Positions 41,092 to 54,449 of a stretch of 64,000 bases of DNA are shown here, in pieces. The position numbers were made by a program, and so were the translations under genes. Position 1 is the first letter of the stretch; the number at the start of each line of letters is the position of its first letter. This DNA is from Polytrichum commune (Eukaryota > Streptophyta > Polytrichopsida > Polytrichales > Polytrichaceae). The notes beneath the pieces were generated by a model, which saw nothing but the letters and a program-made list of their open reading frames with translations, did not search any database and had not been told where the DNA came from. Location: NCBI GenBank assembly GCA_950295325.1, contig OX485805.1, positions 36,939,501-37,003,500 of the forward strand. Direction: 5' to 3'.

Positions 41092-43010
41092 ATGTACAAA
41101 GGGCCTTCTCTTCTATCTGTTACTTCCTTCCTTTTGGCCTTGCTTGCCTCTTACTGCATGTAATGCTACATGTAACCTGAAATTACATGTGGTTCTGAGT
41201 GCACAGTAGAGGGTATTAAGTACCGAGTGAAAGCTCCCTGCAGTCGTCAGGCATTGATCAATCCCAATCTGGCTTGGAGACGCAGAGCAGATTCTCATGG
41301 CCAAGAAAGTTTTCAAAAGGATCATGTTGAGTATTCAATAGCCGGATGATGCACTGCCTCACAGGCTGGTGTACCTAGCAAGGGTTTGGATCTGAAAAGA
41401 TGCTTAGTTGAATCTCATTCAATTGGGTCCCAAAATATATGATTGAAGGATACTACGTCTGCACAAACAGCACCTTGTTATCTCTGGAAAAGACTCAATA
41501 TATATCACCTCCTTTTATTTCTTCTCACAACTCTGAATATCGCAGAAGTAGAATGTCGGCATATCATATATAACTCTGTTCAAATGTTTGTAGTAGCCTT
41601 TGCCAATGAGCTGCAGCAATATCCATGCATAAGCATTTCCGTGACTACCTAGGTTTGCAAGTCCAAACAAACATGGCCAGGACTGCAAGCGAAACTCAGA
41701 TGCACATGCAGTCCAGGAGGCAATGAAGATGATCAAATTGTTATCCACAAACAACACATCATGCATTGCTTTCACTATGATTCAAAGTTTTGGTTGGTCT
41801 TCTTAAGGTGGACGCACAAAAGCTTCAAGCACTGATTGCTCATGGCTTGTGTAATAAAACAGTTCACTACAAGATATGCTTAAAATGCTACATGCTCAAC
41901 CTCGGACGCCGAGTTTCGTCCCACTCACTTCATTGTTCTCTCATTGGTTAACTGGCTAATCTCTGATATGCAGTCTCTGTTAGTCCTCACACATCTGACG
42001 CACACATGTTACATGATCCTGACAGACCTAATTAATTGAGATAAAGTTTGCTCTCAGCAGTTTGGAGGTGACGGCGAGGCTCAGGGTAAGAGCTCCCTAA
42101 CCTTCCCAACCATTCCATGAACTCAATAGTTTCTGTCTCCCTTCCCACCCTAACCACCTTCAACAGTGAATTATGGTCAACCACTAGCAGGTTCATGGGC
42201 ATCCAGTGAACCCATAGCATTCACGCAAACAGACAAACCCAATTCCAAGTTTCGTCCGGTTTTGGTTGGTCAGCTTGCCTAATTGGAGGTTCTAACTGTT
42301 CATCGTGAACCATTGTATTACAAACCAGCCACAACAGGGAACTAATAAGCACTTCACTAGATGCTTGCATTGCTACATCTGCAACCTGCTAAGATTATAA
42401 CTAAGGATCTACAATTTGGGCGACTCACATTGCAACTTAAATGTACCTTGCTAACCATCAGGCCAACAACCAAAGCCTCCAGAAAACTAGTGAAACCCTC
42501 GACAAGGGGCATGAACGAGCAAAGTACAGGAAATGAATGATTGGCAAGAATCTACACCTCAGTGAGAACAAGAATCAGTGCAGCATGTGACTTTGGAGTT
42601 TGCAACTGATTCAAACAGTTATATGCTGAAGATAGTCATATCATGACTTTAGAGTTCAGCATGTGTTGAATCAGTTCAACTGGTTCAGGACTCTAGACCT
42701 GGCCAACAACATTAGAATAATAATCACTCTACTTGAGCCTCTGGATAACAGAAGTATGACCTTCATGTGGTACCCCAACACACTTACCATGCGTTAGTCA
42801 ACTTGGCACTTAACTAAAAATCAGCAGCCACAGAGCAATAAGTATGTTGCTGTTCATTTCACAGACATTCGAAAGAATTGATAAAACATGGTACAGACGT
42901 ATAATAGAATAGAACTACTGGCCTCAAGACCAGAATAACCTTGGGTCGTAAGCATCAACTGACACTACTGATGTAACAAAAGGTCACTTGCAACTTCTGT
43001 AGATATTTTT
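41092..43010. other. Intergenic region between katanin and the membrane protein gene
   Basis: About 1.9 kb with no gene that I can support. Both neighbours are on the minus strand, so it should hold the 3' end of the membrane-protein transcript and the katanin promoter and leader. Confidence 0.5.
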
Positions 43011-46000
43011 TCACTTGGTGACCTCATTGAATGAGGACAATTTCTGCTCACCTTGTAATGCCTCCTCTGCCTGTACAGGAGGTTGCATAGAAGCAGTAGG
43101 TTTGCTTTGACTGGGGCCAAACTTTTCTAGAGGTATGTCATTCTTTTCATGCTGCAATACCAAGTGGCGGTAATTATAAGTAGGTTTATTCAAATTCTGA
43201 CGACCTTTTTGCATAGGAACTCTGCTTTTGGTCCTCCAGCGTGCTCCAGTTGGAGTGTGACCATCTTCCTGAGTACTAGTCAAGCCAAGATTCTCTAATT
43301 TCATACTACTTTGTTGCTCATTCATCGGCTTCCACGCACTTCCTACAATCTGAGAAGACAAGGAGACATTGCTATTTGGGAGGTGTTTTACAAATACCCC
43401 ATCCACATCCCGCATCCACAAAACACCATTATGTGAAAATTGGTCCTCCCCAGGATCTGTATATATCTCCTCAAAATCCTCCACACCATTTACAGGCTTG
43501 CTACTCACATTGCTCTGACCACCAGGATTTGCCCAGTAATCCACTTCTTTGCACTTGAACCTAGAGGTATCCCTTTTCCCAGCTTCAACAGATTCATCCA
43601 CAAGCTTTAACTCACCATACTTGCGATTTCCTTCTTTGATGCCCGAGGTTGATAACTCATCCCTTTGATTTGCATCTTTGTTGACCCACATTGTTTGGTT
43701 ATTTGTTTTAATAATGTCAACTTCACGCATTTGTCGAAGTGGATGGGTTCTGCTTGTTCTGAAGTCCTTACTATCAATGCCAGGTCTTTGAGACACCCCA
43801 GCTAGTCTGTTCCCTGCTAAGCTCTTGAGAGGTGATCTTGATGAGGTAGTGGCCTCGGCCTCATCCCTTACCCTCAATTTTTTGCCATAGTCTGTATGTG
43901 CAGGAACATACACCTCTCCCCCATCTTGCTCAGCAGGGCTATTGCTCTTCCTAACCAACCTGCCTCTCCCACTCCCACCAGACCCATCATCACTCCCCTT
44001 TTCTCTGTTTCCATTGCTAGAGGATGGTGTGTCTTCAATTTCACCTACTCGACCCCTCACCACTTTGTTATCAGGTAGCTTAATGCTCTGTTCAGCAGTC
44101 TTCACAAGGAACTCTTCTTTGTATGGCTCTAAAACTCTGCCTACCCGCTTCTGTGGGATAAGTGGTGCATCGGCAACATTTAAGACTTGGTTCTGCCTTT
44201 CAGTTGCTGCCTTCCTTATAGACGCCAATCTCTCACTGAAAGGTCTGTCCTCCTTGTTCCTTGAACCTTCTCCTAAAATCCGACCCTCTCCTAGAGGGTT
44301 TCCTTCTACTTTATCAGTGTTCTTACCAATGTCCCGCATCTGATTGAAGATCTCTCCCATGTTGGTCCAAATAGTGCCAAACAGACCTGGTTTTTGATTC
44401 AAAGCCATGCTACTTCTCTCAGAGGTCTTGCTGAGCTCAGACTTGACACCCATTTCCACCATATTTTTGTCTGCAATTGCAGCTTTTTTCCTTTGGCTCC
44501 AGTCCAGAAACTTCCACTGTCCGAAAATGAGCACAGCATTCAATATCAAAACACCAACGCCCGTTGCCACCACTTTGGGGTCCCTGATAAGATCTGCAAA
44601 AACATCGCAGTGCCAAGTTAGCTGGACCCAATCAGATGAGTTCACTGGGTTGCTAGCTCCAAAAAAACCAGAAAAGATGTGCAGCTCATCGACTATGAAA
44701 GAAACCAATGCAATCCTTCTGTCACTTCTTGTACATCCTGCCCATCATAGAGTCTTGAAAGTTTGCATACCTTGTGGGTCCCTGCTCAAACTTAGATCCT
44801 TTGCACCTGCGTTTGCAAGGTCTTTTGCTTCACTTGCAGAATCTACTCTCTTCTGAAATTCTTTCCACAGCAATACCGTCAAATCTTCATCCACTATGTC
44901 CTTCACACCTTCCGCTCTGCCACTATTCGCACTATCCTGTACTCGGCTGTCTGTATCTTGTGGCAGGCCTGGTCGGGTAGCCTCTTTGGCTTCAGCTGAA
45001 GACTCAACCTTTTCATTTCCAGCAGAAATATTTTCTACTTCATCTGCTTTTCCTTCGCTGCTTGTGGCGGCTTGGGACTCGGAACGCAAACCCTCACCTC
45101 CATTTTTCTCACTTACACCTGCTTGTTCCGTTCCCTGAGTCCCAAAATCTATCTTACCAGACCTGTTACTGCTGCGTTGCTCAATCCCAGCACCCAATTT
45201 CATTTTTTCTTGCTCCAAGCTCTCCAAGCCAGGAACCGAACCATCTTTGGATAGCACTGTGAAGGACTTGCTTGCACGTAGGAGCTGTTCGAGCACCTCC
45301 GCCAGCTCCTCATCACTCATTTCCCGAAACCTGAAATGCCATCAGAGCAGGTTATTGCGACCGACTGGATCGATCAACCCCATTACCTTGCTCAATCCAA
45401 ACTGCAAGGAAGAATCTCACAGACAATTTGAGCTACTGATCGGAGAACCCTGGAACGCAAGAGAAGACGAACATAGTCCAGGTAAGCGGGTCACTCTTGA
45501 ATGGACACTTTTAGTTCTGCAACCACTTCTTGTAGTATATGAAACATGCAATTAGTGCGAGATGATTATCGAATTCATTTCGTGCATGTAGCCATTTTCC
45601 TCAAAATTGTTAGAGCTCGTATGAAAATCTTATTCATTGTCGAAGTGACGATTCTCATTCTTATTAAATAGTCATAGAGCCCACCCCCCCCCCCCCAATT
45701 ATGTTGACTACGACTATGGGCATGCCCTCAATGAACCGAAATAGGTTGCCCTTCGTTCAAATTCAAACACTACCTCCGAGCATACACCACAAGTGAAAAA
45801 AAAATTTCTTGATATCGTATGCAAAACAACCATTGTAATATCATAGGGTCAACTCCCGACGAAAAGTCCCATTGACTTAAATTAGAGATCTAATGCTTCC
45901 AACGCATTGGTACGGTACAAAAAATTCATCTCGAGTCACGGCATCCCAATTACAAACATCAGAATGATCTGCAAATGTATCAAATGGAAAACGGGCACAC

Positions 46001-46293
46001 CTACGTGCAAGCTGGCGCGCAAGGATGCCCTCAACGGACGACGCCTTCGCAGCTACCACCTGCGGCTCGCCCATCACCAATCCTGCAACCGTTCCCGCAG
46101 GCTCCACGTACAGGAACCCTAACGGCAGAAACCCCACAAGGCCCGCCATGGCCGCGCGCACCATTCCTCTGCCATGAAAATGATGATCCGCGGCAAGCGT
46201 AGGCCGCCGTAAGTGCGGCCGTCGCTTGGGGCCACATTGCGGGAGCACAGATTTGACGAGAAGGGCAGGACGACAGCCTAGGGTTAGGGTCAT
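43011..46293 (-). CDS. Unrecognised plant protein, probable organelle-targeted, one membrane span
   Basis: Three exons (46293-46001, 45330-44771 and 44593-43011) join with phases 2 and 1 to about 811 residues. The first exon has a transit-peptide-like start (MTLTLGCRPALLVKSVLPQC, no acidic residues for about 40 positions, many Arg) and a hydrophobic stretch (AGLVGFLPLGFLYV). Exon 2 starts FREMSDEELAEVLEQLL and is then acidic and Ser-rich. Exon 3 begins with a clear membrane segment, VVATGVGVLILNAVLIFGQW, followed by a basic and polar tail of about 480 residues with little predicted order. That layout suggests an organelle membrane protein with both large soluble parts disordered. I cannot name it. 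The splice phases and the smooth reading across all joins support the gene model. Confidence 0.7.
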
Positions 46294-46619
46294 GGAGGGT
46301 CCGTGGAGGTCGAGCTCCACTGCACAAGATCCTCGTACGCAGCAACACAAGACCGTCTACCGGACTTCGCACAAGGAGAGGAAGGGGGAGGACGATGAAG
46401 GAGACGACGAGTGGATGAATATTATGGATGATTCAAAACCTTCATCTTCTTAATCTCGTCCAAAAAGGCACACGTGGCCCTCGCTGATTCGACGTACCTG
46501 TTTGCAATGGACATGTCACCAGTGGTGATTTTTCACGGGCAGGGCAGGTTGACCAATACACTGGTACCCGATGGATGAATATCCCATCCTCGGGCATTCC
46601 GAAAATTGTTGCCAGAAAG

Positions 46620-46693
46620 TGTACACTCTAAACTCCGTAGTATCACACGTAGTACCCCAAAGTGCACGTGATATTACGGAGTTTTGTAGTGTT
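46620..46693. repeat. Foldback repeat, MITE-like
   Basis: TACACTCTAAACTCCGTAGT is followed 30 bases later by its inverted, slightly changed copy (ATTACGGAGTTTTGTAGTGT). Related pieces (GTGATACTATAGAATTAGTG, then GATATTACAAAGTTTAGGGTGTA at about 47098) suggest a larger element, about 46620-47120, whose terminal repeats contain several copies of one motif. Confidence 0.5.
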
Positions 46694-47384
46694 AACATGG
46701 ATGCGTGATACTATAGAATTAGTGTAGCATGTGACACTATGGAATAACACAAAGGAGATGTGAGGACAATTTGAATTCGTTCTCCTGTCACCTACATTAG
46801 TGTGGTCCACTCCACTTGGCCTTCCTGGGCGATGTGGCGGATGCATGCACCAACATTCAACACGTGGCAGCATAAGAAGAAGAAGAAGAATGAGAGTAAG
46901 GATAAGAAGGTGACACTCCACATGTTGAAAAATGGTGCAATGTGAGGGTGTGCGTTGACTTCTTTGGTGGTTTGCATTAATGACAAAATTTGTGATATAA
47001 GGGAGAGAAATGTGACAATAAGGAGTGAGATTTGAACTGCGAACATCCGTTCCCTAGGGTTTTGGGATATTAGAGAGTGAGTGACATTATGGAGGTTGAT
47101 ATTACAAAGTTTAGGGTGTATTGACGTATTGCATACACTCCAAAAATATGAATTGTCAAAATATGAATCTCATTTGCTCTGTTATGTTTAGTAACCATTT
47201 TTCCTCCTTCATCCACATAGTTCAACGAATAAGTTAGCAAACAAATACAGAGCCTATACCAAACATTCACTTAATATTTTTGATGTATGATTTTTGTTGT
47301 TTAAGTTGAACACATTTGTTTCTGAGATTCCAATAATATATGTTTTGATCTCTTATGAATTTTGTCCAATACATGTTTTTTATA

Positions 47385-47545
47385 CATGTATTGCAATCAT
47401 TTTTGTAGTGCAAGATACACAATTCACATACACGTATTGCAAATAGGGCAGCATATCCCATATTGCAAGACATTAATTGGCACACATATTGCACATCTTT
47501 TTATACATGTTCAATTTGTTGGAGCAAAATACATGTATTGCACAG
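47385..47545. repeat. ATACATGTATTGCA motif cluster, left
   Basis: Five copies or half-copies of a near-palindromic motif (TACATGTATTGCA, ACACGTATTGCAAA, CATATTGCAAG, ACATATTGCAC, TACATGTATTGCAC) occur in 160 bases. A like cluster lies at 51541-51830. Confidence 0.6.
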
Positions 47546-50500
47546 TAGAATAAGATTACTTATATTGAATTCAGTGTGATTGTCTTCAATTTACAAGAGG
47601 TTGTGTCATCATGTTTTCTAGATTGCATTGGTTAGTTGTAATGTATGTGATTAGCAATGAATTTTTTCCATATTTTTCAAATTTAACGTTAAATGAATAG
47701 TAAAACATGTTAGTATTTATTAGATGTTTATGTTAGTTGCACCTTGAAATGTAAGATGCTTTCATTGTATATTTTAAATGGAATAGAATATATGGAGAGG
47801 GAAGAAGAAAGAGCTTGAGGTTCAAAATCCCCATAGTTCTCCCATTCACTTCCAAAATTTGAAATGGGAAATGAAGATAAGAAATGGCTTCAGAACACAA
47901 GTGAACGTCTTATGTGCTTACATATTGTGGGAGAGAGTGTCACGTTTATTGAAGGACAAGTTTGTAAAGACGGGTCACTTGTTAGTGGAGCATTGGTGAA
48001 AAATTAGATGGTAATTCAAATATGAAATTCTCCCAACTATACTTATGTATTGAACATACTTGGTATCCATAACATAATTTCTCTATTTGTTATGATTAGA
48101 TGTATTTATGAGGTAATTAACCTCAATTCCTTTCTTGATATAGGGTTTGAATGTTCTCATGGTTCTAAAGATTTTAGGAATGATCTACGTCATCCTAAGT
48201 CCCAAAAAAAAATACATAATTAAAATTTCAATCAAACATTTGTTTATGCATTCACATACTGTGGAAATTGTATAATATCATGATGACCATACAAGAGAAG
48301 ATAAAAGTGCAACCCAAATGATTATGATTTTACATGAAATAAATTATTATATGCACCTTGAATATCCAAAGCACTTAAGATTTGAATTTTAGGTAAGTTA
48401 GATTTTGCATATACAACAAGACAAATATTTGAAACACACAAGAAAATATGGCTAGAAAATGTAAAGACTGGGAAAGTAATGGTCATAGATGATTTTCTAT
48501 AATTAAGGCTTATACACTATTATGTTTATTGTTCATAAATTGGTACATGAAACGACTAATTTAGTGTGAAATAATGAACATTAAAACATCCAAATATTGT
48601 GTTTTTTTTTCAAGACCATCAACAAAAAATTGATTTATCATTCACATTATGCATTTAAACCTCATTGGAAAAAATATAATATCAAGATTTGCCCACAATG
48701 AAGCAATCTTTATAAATGCAACACATGAGACATGTGCACCAAAATTCTCATTGTTTTCCTCATTTGTGTTTGATGATTGGCACAATGATATGCGAATTGC
48801 TTAGATTATTACAAGTCGACAACAACAAGAAGACTTGATTGATTGGCTCTTCGCATTGAAACATCACATTTTTAATCGAAAGCCTTCATGTTTCATTATG
48901 GATGATGCACCACAAGATATGAATACTAGGTATGTGAAAACTACCACTTATTTTAGATATTTGATTTATTTAATAAAATTATACATACTTTATGATTATG
49001 TATTTGAACAAAATTGACCATGCTTTACAAGTGCGTGTGGTAAAATGACAACATATCTCTATACTTATGTGTCTAACATGTGATAAAAAAAAATTGTATG
49101 ATTCTAAAAGAAAAAAATCAAAATGAGAGGACAATAAACAAAAGCTACACATACTTCGAGGTTAACCAATGTTTTTAAATATTACAAAGTATCATGTATT
49201 GGCCAATTGATTATAAGAAGTCGATTCACCAATTTGTTGCATGCCTCAAGATAATTCGTAGCATGAATTTTGGGGATTTCAATTTATTCTTCTATGCTCT
49301 AGAGTTCCATCCTCTTCAAAATCATCTTCGTAGACCACAGTCACCACAGTCACCTCCTTCCTCCTCATTGGCAATTTTTTATTCTTCTTCAATCTATTTT
49401 TTTTTTTGTCCTCTTTGTCGTCCTCTTTTTCATCATCTCTATAAACTTCATCATCCGAATCTTATCCAGAGGATCTAGAAGAAGAAGTACTAGAAGAAAT
49501 TTCATTCTCTTATGTAGGTCTTATATTTGCATCAACAAAAGAAATATCTTGTATTCTTACATCATCATGATCATTATATCACCATCCTCTTCAAACCCAA
49601 AGTTGTCTACATCCTCTACATTGCCTTGTATAATAATATTATGAAACTTTTGGAGAGCATTCTCCTTGCCTACAAGGGATTGAATAATCCTCATTACAAC
49701 AAGCTTTTCATGCCTACTCAAATGACCTCATAAAGGCTTCCCTCAAGATAATAAAACATACACAACCACTCACATTCTCCTCCTTTCATCTATAATTTTT
49801 TTTCAAATGAACTTTTTCAGTGCCTAAAAAGGCTTGAAGAATTAAATTTTCAGTGCTCAAAAGAGTGATTAAAAAATGTTCCATGACTTGGGATGCACAT
49901 TTTCATAGTAAAAAAAATACAATACATGTATTACAACTATGAAAACATGTTAAATTTGATGTATTGCAGTCTTGAAGATCAACAAATATAATTTGTTATA
50001 TGTCCCAGGTTAAACAAGCTATCATTGAAATGCATGAAGTGCCTAAAGAGCATAACCTTGTACCCACATCTTGGCCAGTTGCATGCACAATTACATAGGA
50101 GTGAACTTTTTGCATACGACAATAAATCACATTGCCTCCAAATGCAGCCTCATTGTCTTTCAAATGAGGCATTTGGAAGAGAACATCACAACCCATCAAA
50201 CAAGTCTCTAACTTATGCACCATCAACTCTTTGAAAATGTGACAACTTGTCAAAACCTCAGTCTATAGTATTGAGAACAAAATCTTACCACATGCTCCTA
50301 CTTCATACTCTTGTCTCATGAATCCCAATATTTCACAAAAACAAAAACCAACCACATGTTGCAATTAAGTTTGTAATCTACCAACAAATTTGTGGCTCGG
50401 GGGGGGTAGTCATTGGTTGGAGTAGCAATACATGTGCGAACAAATGATAGGGTATTTTAAAAACATGGGGGCTAAAAATTATAAATGGACTTAAGAGTAA

Positions 50501-51540
50501 TATAGGGTATCAAAAATGGCACTGGACATCTTTAAAGTACTATAGGGTATGGAATAATAAGTAATTTGGAATTATAAGTAATGCAAGCCATTTTTCTATT
50601 AACCCAAAGTAGAAATTTACATAATGATAGCATGTGAAAAAAAGAAGAGAATTGAAAGTAATACCCCCCTATAAAATAGTGGTTGTTCGCACCTATATCC
50701 TTAACTTTTTAACACACTGCCCCCCCCCCCCCCCCCGAGATTTGTGGCAATCAGATATCTCATTGCCTTTGTCTACTTGCTTAACTCAAGGTATATTGGT
50801 CTTGGGTGGCCAGTTTGCTTAATTGGACCCCTAGATTTGATTAGTACATGGTTCTGTGAGGATCAATGAGCAAACATCATAAAGACACATGTTTGAAAAG
50901 AGATTGGACTACGTCTTCAAATATTGACAACTACTCTACATCAAAGATCTGCTCATGCAACATGAGTTTGGATGTGTAAATATAAGTAGTAGAAGTTGGA
51001 GAACATGAAATAGGAACTGCATAACCACCACATACCTTAAGCTTGTTTGCAAGATCCCGAGGCATCCAATTTATCGCGCGCTTTGTGTTGGGAGATACAT
51101 AACTCAACACACAGATGTTTGGTATAACCCAATGCCACATTTGCAATACAAATCACACATCTCGGGAGTTTCAGAAAGTCAACAAGCTGTTAATCATAGT
51201 ATAGGATCCATTATATTCTTGAGGGAAGAGGACGACAAAATAGCAACCCCATTTCACTGCATCAGATTAAGTAGAGGTACGACCAGTTCGAGATCAATTT
51301 AACAACGATGAGGGTTGAAATCGATCTCACTACCTGCCAGCAATTTCTTCTGCAGTTCCCCTACATCTTTTCTTTTTTCTGCTATGTTACGGATGCTCAA
51401 ACATCAGTAATGTTCATGTGTTCGGATACAATCTGCTATGAAGTAATTGGGATTTAAGTGGCTATTTTTCATGATCAGAGACGTTGACATTCATTGGAGA
51501 CTCTAATTCGAGACTCCAATACATCAGAAGTTCAATTTTG

Positions 51541-51830
51541 AAATACATGTATTGCAACCCTAATCTTACATGAACATCAAGGCCTTCATGAGTACAGTGG
51601 ATTTGTGGTGAATGAGAATTTCACAAGCAAAACCCTTGCTATGTGTTTGAAGCTCAAGTAATTTGGAGCTAGGGTACAAACCTATCTCTTTTTTTAAAGC
51701 ATTCCTACAAGTAAGTATACCAAATGCAAGCAAATACACCACAACATTGGTTTTGCAATACTTGACATTTGTTCAAGACTCTAATACATCACAACCCTAA
51801 CTTTGCAATATACGTATTGCAACCCTAAAC
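51541..51830. repeat. ATACATGTATTGCA motif cluster, right
   Basis: AATACATGTATTGCAACCCT at about 51541 and AATATACGTATTGCAACCCT at about 51809, each preceded by a repeated phrase with GACTCTAA and CAATACATCA. Together with the left cluster they could be subterminal repeats of one element of about 4.5 kb, but I found no terminal inverted repeats. Confidence 0.5.
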
Positions 51831-53370
51831 ATCAAGAAGTATGCTCACATATGATAGATAGAGGCCTCAATTGATGCAAATTTTGAATACAAAAAATCAA
51901 TTTGCAATATTTGAGAAGAGCAAGGAGAAAGCAAATTTGTAGTGAAGAAAGGGAAGGAGAGAAAAGAGGGAGACACCCAGCCGTTGAGTAGGTCCCACCC
52001 TCGACTCATCCACAGACACTCTATACCTTGGCAACAGTTTAGCTTCTATCCATGGCAAGTGTATTGGTTACCCTACCCAAACTATTTTCACAAGCTAGGC
52101 ATGTTGAGGACTAGAAACAATATGCCATGTAAGCAAGACACAACCACATATTTGGCTATCAATTTTACAGAATGTGGAGGAAGCTTAAGGTAGGGGGTGT
52201 ATTCTTTGAGCCATGTCTAAATATGTACCCTAGTATAGCCTCCCAATCCCATACTCTTTGCCTTGCTCAGACCCGTTCTTTACATGTTCCTTCGACACTA
52301 GGGTTGGGAAAGGAGCGTCACTACTATAAATGAGGCCTCACATGTCAGTGGTTAGTAGAGTTGTAGTAAGGGTCTACAAGGGATGGATTTGGATATTACA
52401 AGGGTAGCTATTAGAAGCCACATAGATCAGCAGACATGCTTGCCGTGATTATCAAATGAGGTAGATAGGGGTCATTGATCCGTGGGACAACTTTGTGCAA
52501 ATGAAAGGGCTCTACTGCGACTTTAATGTGGCGCCTTCAAGTTTAGATACCTCCAGCTATAGGATAAGATGGGAGGGGTTAAGAGGCTCATTCGAACGTA
52601 AGAGGACTAAGTTTGGTAGGTTGCGAGTGCTCCAACAGCCTAGTCACCACCCCCTACTCGATGGAAAAGAGAAGCTAGTAGATTACCTCTAAGAATTTGC
52701 CTACTACACTATATTTAGGTTGTGATCATTTTATTTTGTATTTTTTTATGGCAATGTGCTTTATTGTACCGCAACATTACTCAACCATATGGTTGAGGTT
52801 TATTTTTTGTTACTAACATGTGATAGGGGCCTCCTCCATCGTCTCACCTTAATGGGGGGTAAAAAAACATAGATAATAGGAAGAAAACGATGCCATGATG
52901 AATAGTGGATAGTGTCAATATGAATACTAGTATGAATATTGTGAATAGTGCCAATATTTTCAGTGAATAGTGTCAGGATGAACATGGCTTCCTTTGAATA
53001 ATGCCAGTAACATAACTTCACCCAGATTTCCAAGTGCCAGCTTGTGTGTATGAACAATAACCGAATATTGCTACGTTTTTTGGAGGGTCCACATAATATA
53101 ATTACGCTATTCCAAGATCCAGTGAAATTGACCCAAATAATTGAGTAATGTTATGACTAAAACATACATGTCGTCATTTATACAATGCTCTATGTAGGCT
53201 AAATCAGCCAAAGGGTTGGTTTAAGCACCCTCTACGTTATAATATGGAAAGGGGGAAGGGTGGCGGTTGGAGTTGCCCTAGGCAAGCATCCGCAGGAGAT
53301 CCTTCGCGTCCCTCCACGGTGAGCCATGGCAGCGGAAGACACCACACACCTCTAGGGCTCTGTGCCTAGG

Positions 53371-53709
53371 TCAATCCTTCCAGCAGTTTGTCTCCCGAAA
53401 TTTACAATCACTGATTGATCCTGTTGGACTCAGCCGCGTACACATTGCAACGAGCCCGACGGCCGCTGCTGGAATCGTTGAGAGTAGATCAACCAGTTCG
53501 TGACGGACTCCAAGAACTGGACCACGTACAAAAGAGTTCTCAAAACTTTGGCTTAAGGATTTAGTAGCGCCGATTCGTCCTCTTAAATTACGATGCGTTA
53601 ACCTTGCAATCATCCTGATGGCTGCCGTGGACATCTCCGAGAATAGATTGAGTTTGTGGAGTCTAAGAAACCTGCAGACAGCAATTTCCACCGGTTTGGG
53701 CGATTCCAC
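53371..53709 (-). CDS. Small hypothetical protein, 112 residues
   Basis: An open frame from MESPKPVEIAVCRFLRLH to a TGA-type end. The middle is Arg-rich with few acids (ARLTHRNLRGRIGATKS), reminiscent of a short mitochondrial or plastid precursor. There is no recognised domain and no clear promoter. It lies 740 bases upstream of, and divergent from, the pyruvate kinase gene. It could be chance or one exon of an unseen gene. Confidence 0.22.
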   Translation of the reverse strand: MESPKPVEIAVCRFLRLHKLNLFSEMSTAAIRMIARLTHRNLRGRIGATKSLSQSFENSFVRGPVLGVRHELVDLLSTIPAAAVGLVAMCTRLSPTGSISDCKFRETNCWKD

Positions 53710-54449
53710 ATTTAAAGTATCGATGGATCAATCCTAGTGTTGAATTAAGCTATTTGAAAATTGTACTTAAGCCTGGCGACCGCTGTATTAGGAATGAAAA
53801 AGGTTCTGGCGGGCTTTGGATGTTGTGATGAAAGGAAATGAGGAAATTGTAGCGCGGAGGCTTTTTGTGGTCGAGATAGGAAGGTGAGATGTGCACCTGG
53901 AGTGTGTGTGGATGTGAACAAGTTATTTGAGATGCGGAAGGGCAGGAAGCGCAAGATGAGTCAATTGAAGTGTGTGGAAGCGTTGTTTCATGTCTTCGCT
54001 TGCACCTGCTGATTTTCGATGCAGCTCATACGGCGGGAGTTATTGCAGGATGTAACAGTCTATTACAAGGTGGCGAGTTCCACCTTTGAGAGATTGAAGC
54101 AAGCAAAGAGCCTGGACAGGGTCCCTAGGACGGTTGCTGAGAGATGGAGTCCGGTAAAACGAGAGACTATCTATGTTGTCTTTATTGATCAGCTGCAGTA
54201 CCCGGAATCGTTTTAGTAGGTAGGCCGTTTTTCTATCAAAAAGGTTCCAGGTGCAGCTGAAACGATCCTGAGGTTTGTAAGAAGTTTTTAAGGATCGGGA
54301 TAACACGCAGAACGTGTATACGATGTGGTATGAATTTCTGACTTGGTGAGATACAGTGTCGTACCCGCTGGCAACACCAGAGGGAGCACATTGAGTCAAT
54401 AGTTGAAAGATTTGTGCCTTGAGTGATAAGATAGAAAAAAGAAGCCAAG

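Larger units (their letters stand above)
46294..53370. other. Gene-poor, AT-rich region of about 7 kb
   Basis: No gene model that I can support; the open frames are short, lack introns in phase and look random. It contains a foldback repeat at 46620-46693, two clusters of an ATACATGTATTGCA motif (47385-47545 and 51541-51830, with single copies between) and an 18-base C tract at about 50720. A stretch at 52490-52690 looks mildly coding but has no recognisable product. Confidence 0.55.

Noticed and set aside
42032-42220. 62-residue minus-strand open frame between katanin and the membrane protein gene
   Set aside because: Short, no known domain, no convincing splice context or promoter.
49194-49478. 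94-residue open frame in the gene-poor region
   Set aside because: Low-complexity TCC/TTC-rich text, no homologous features, AT-rich random-looking surroundings.
50719-50736. 18-base C tract, with similar ones at about 15419, 17066 and 45686
   Set aside because: A simple homopolymer; length may be a sequencing error. Not evidence of function.
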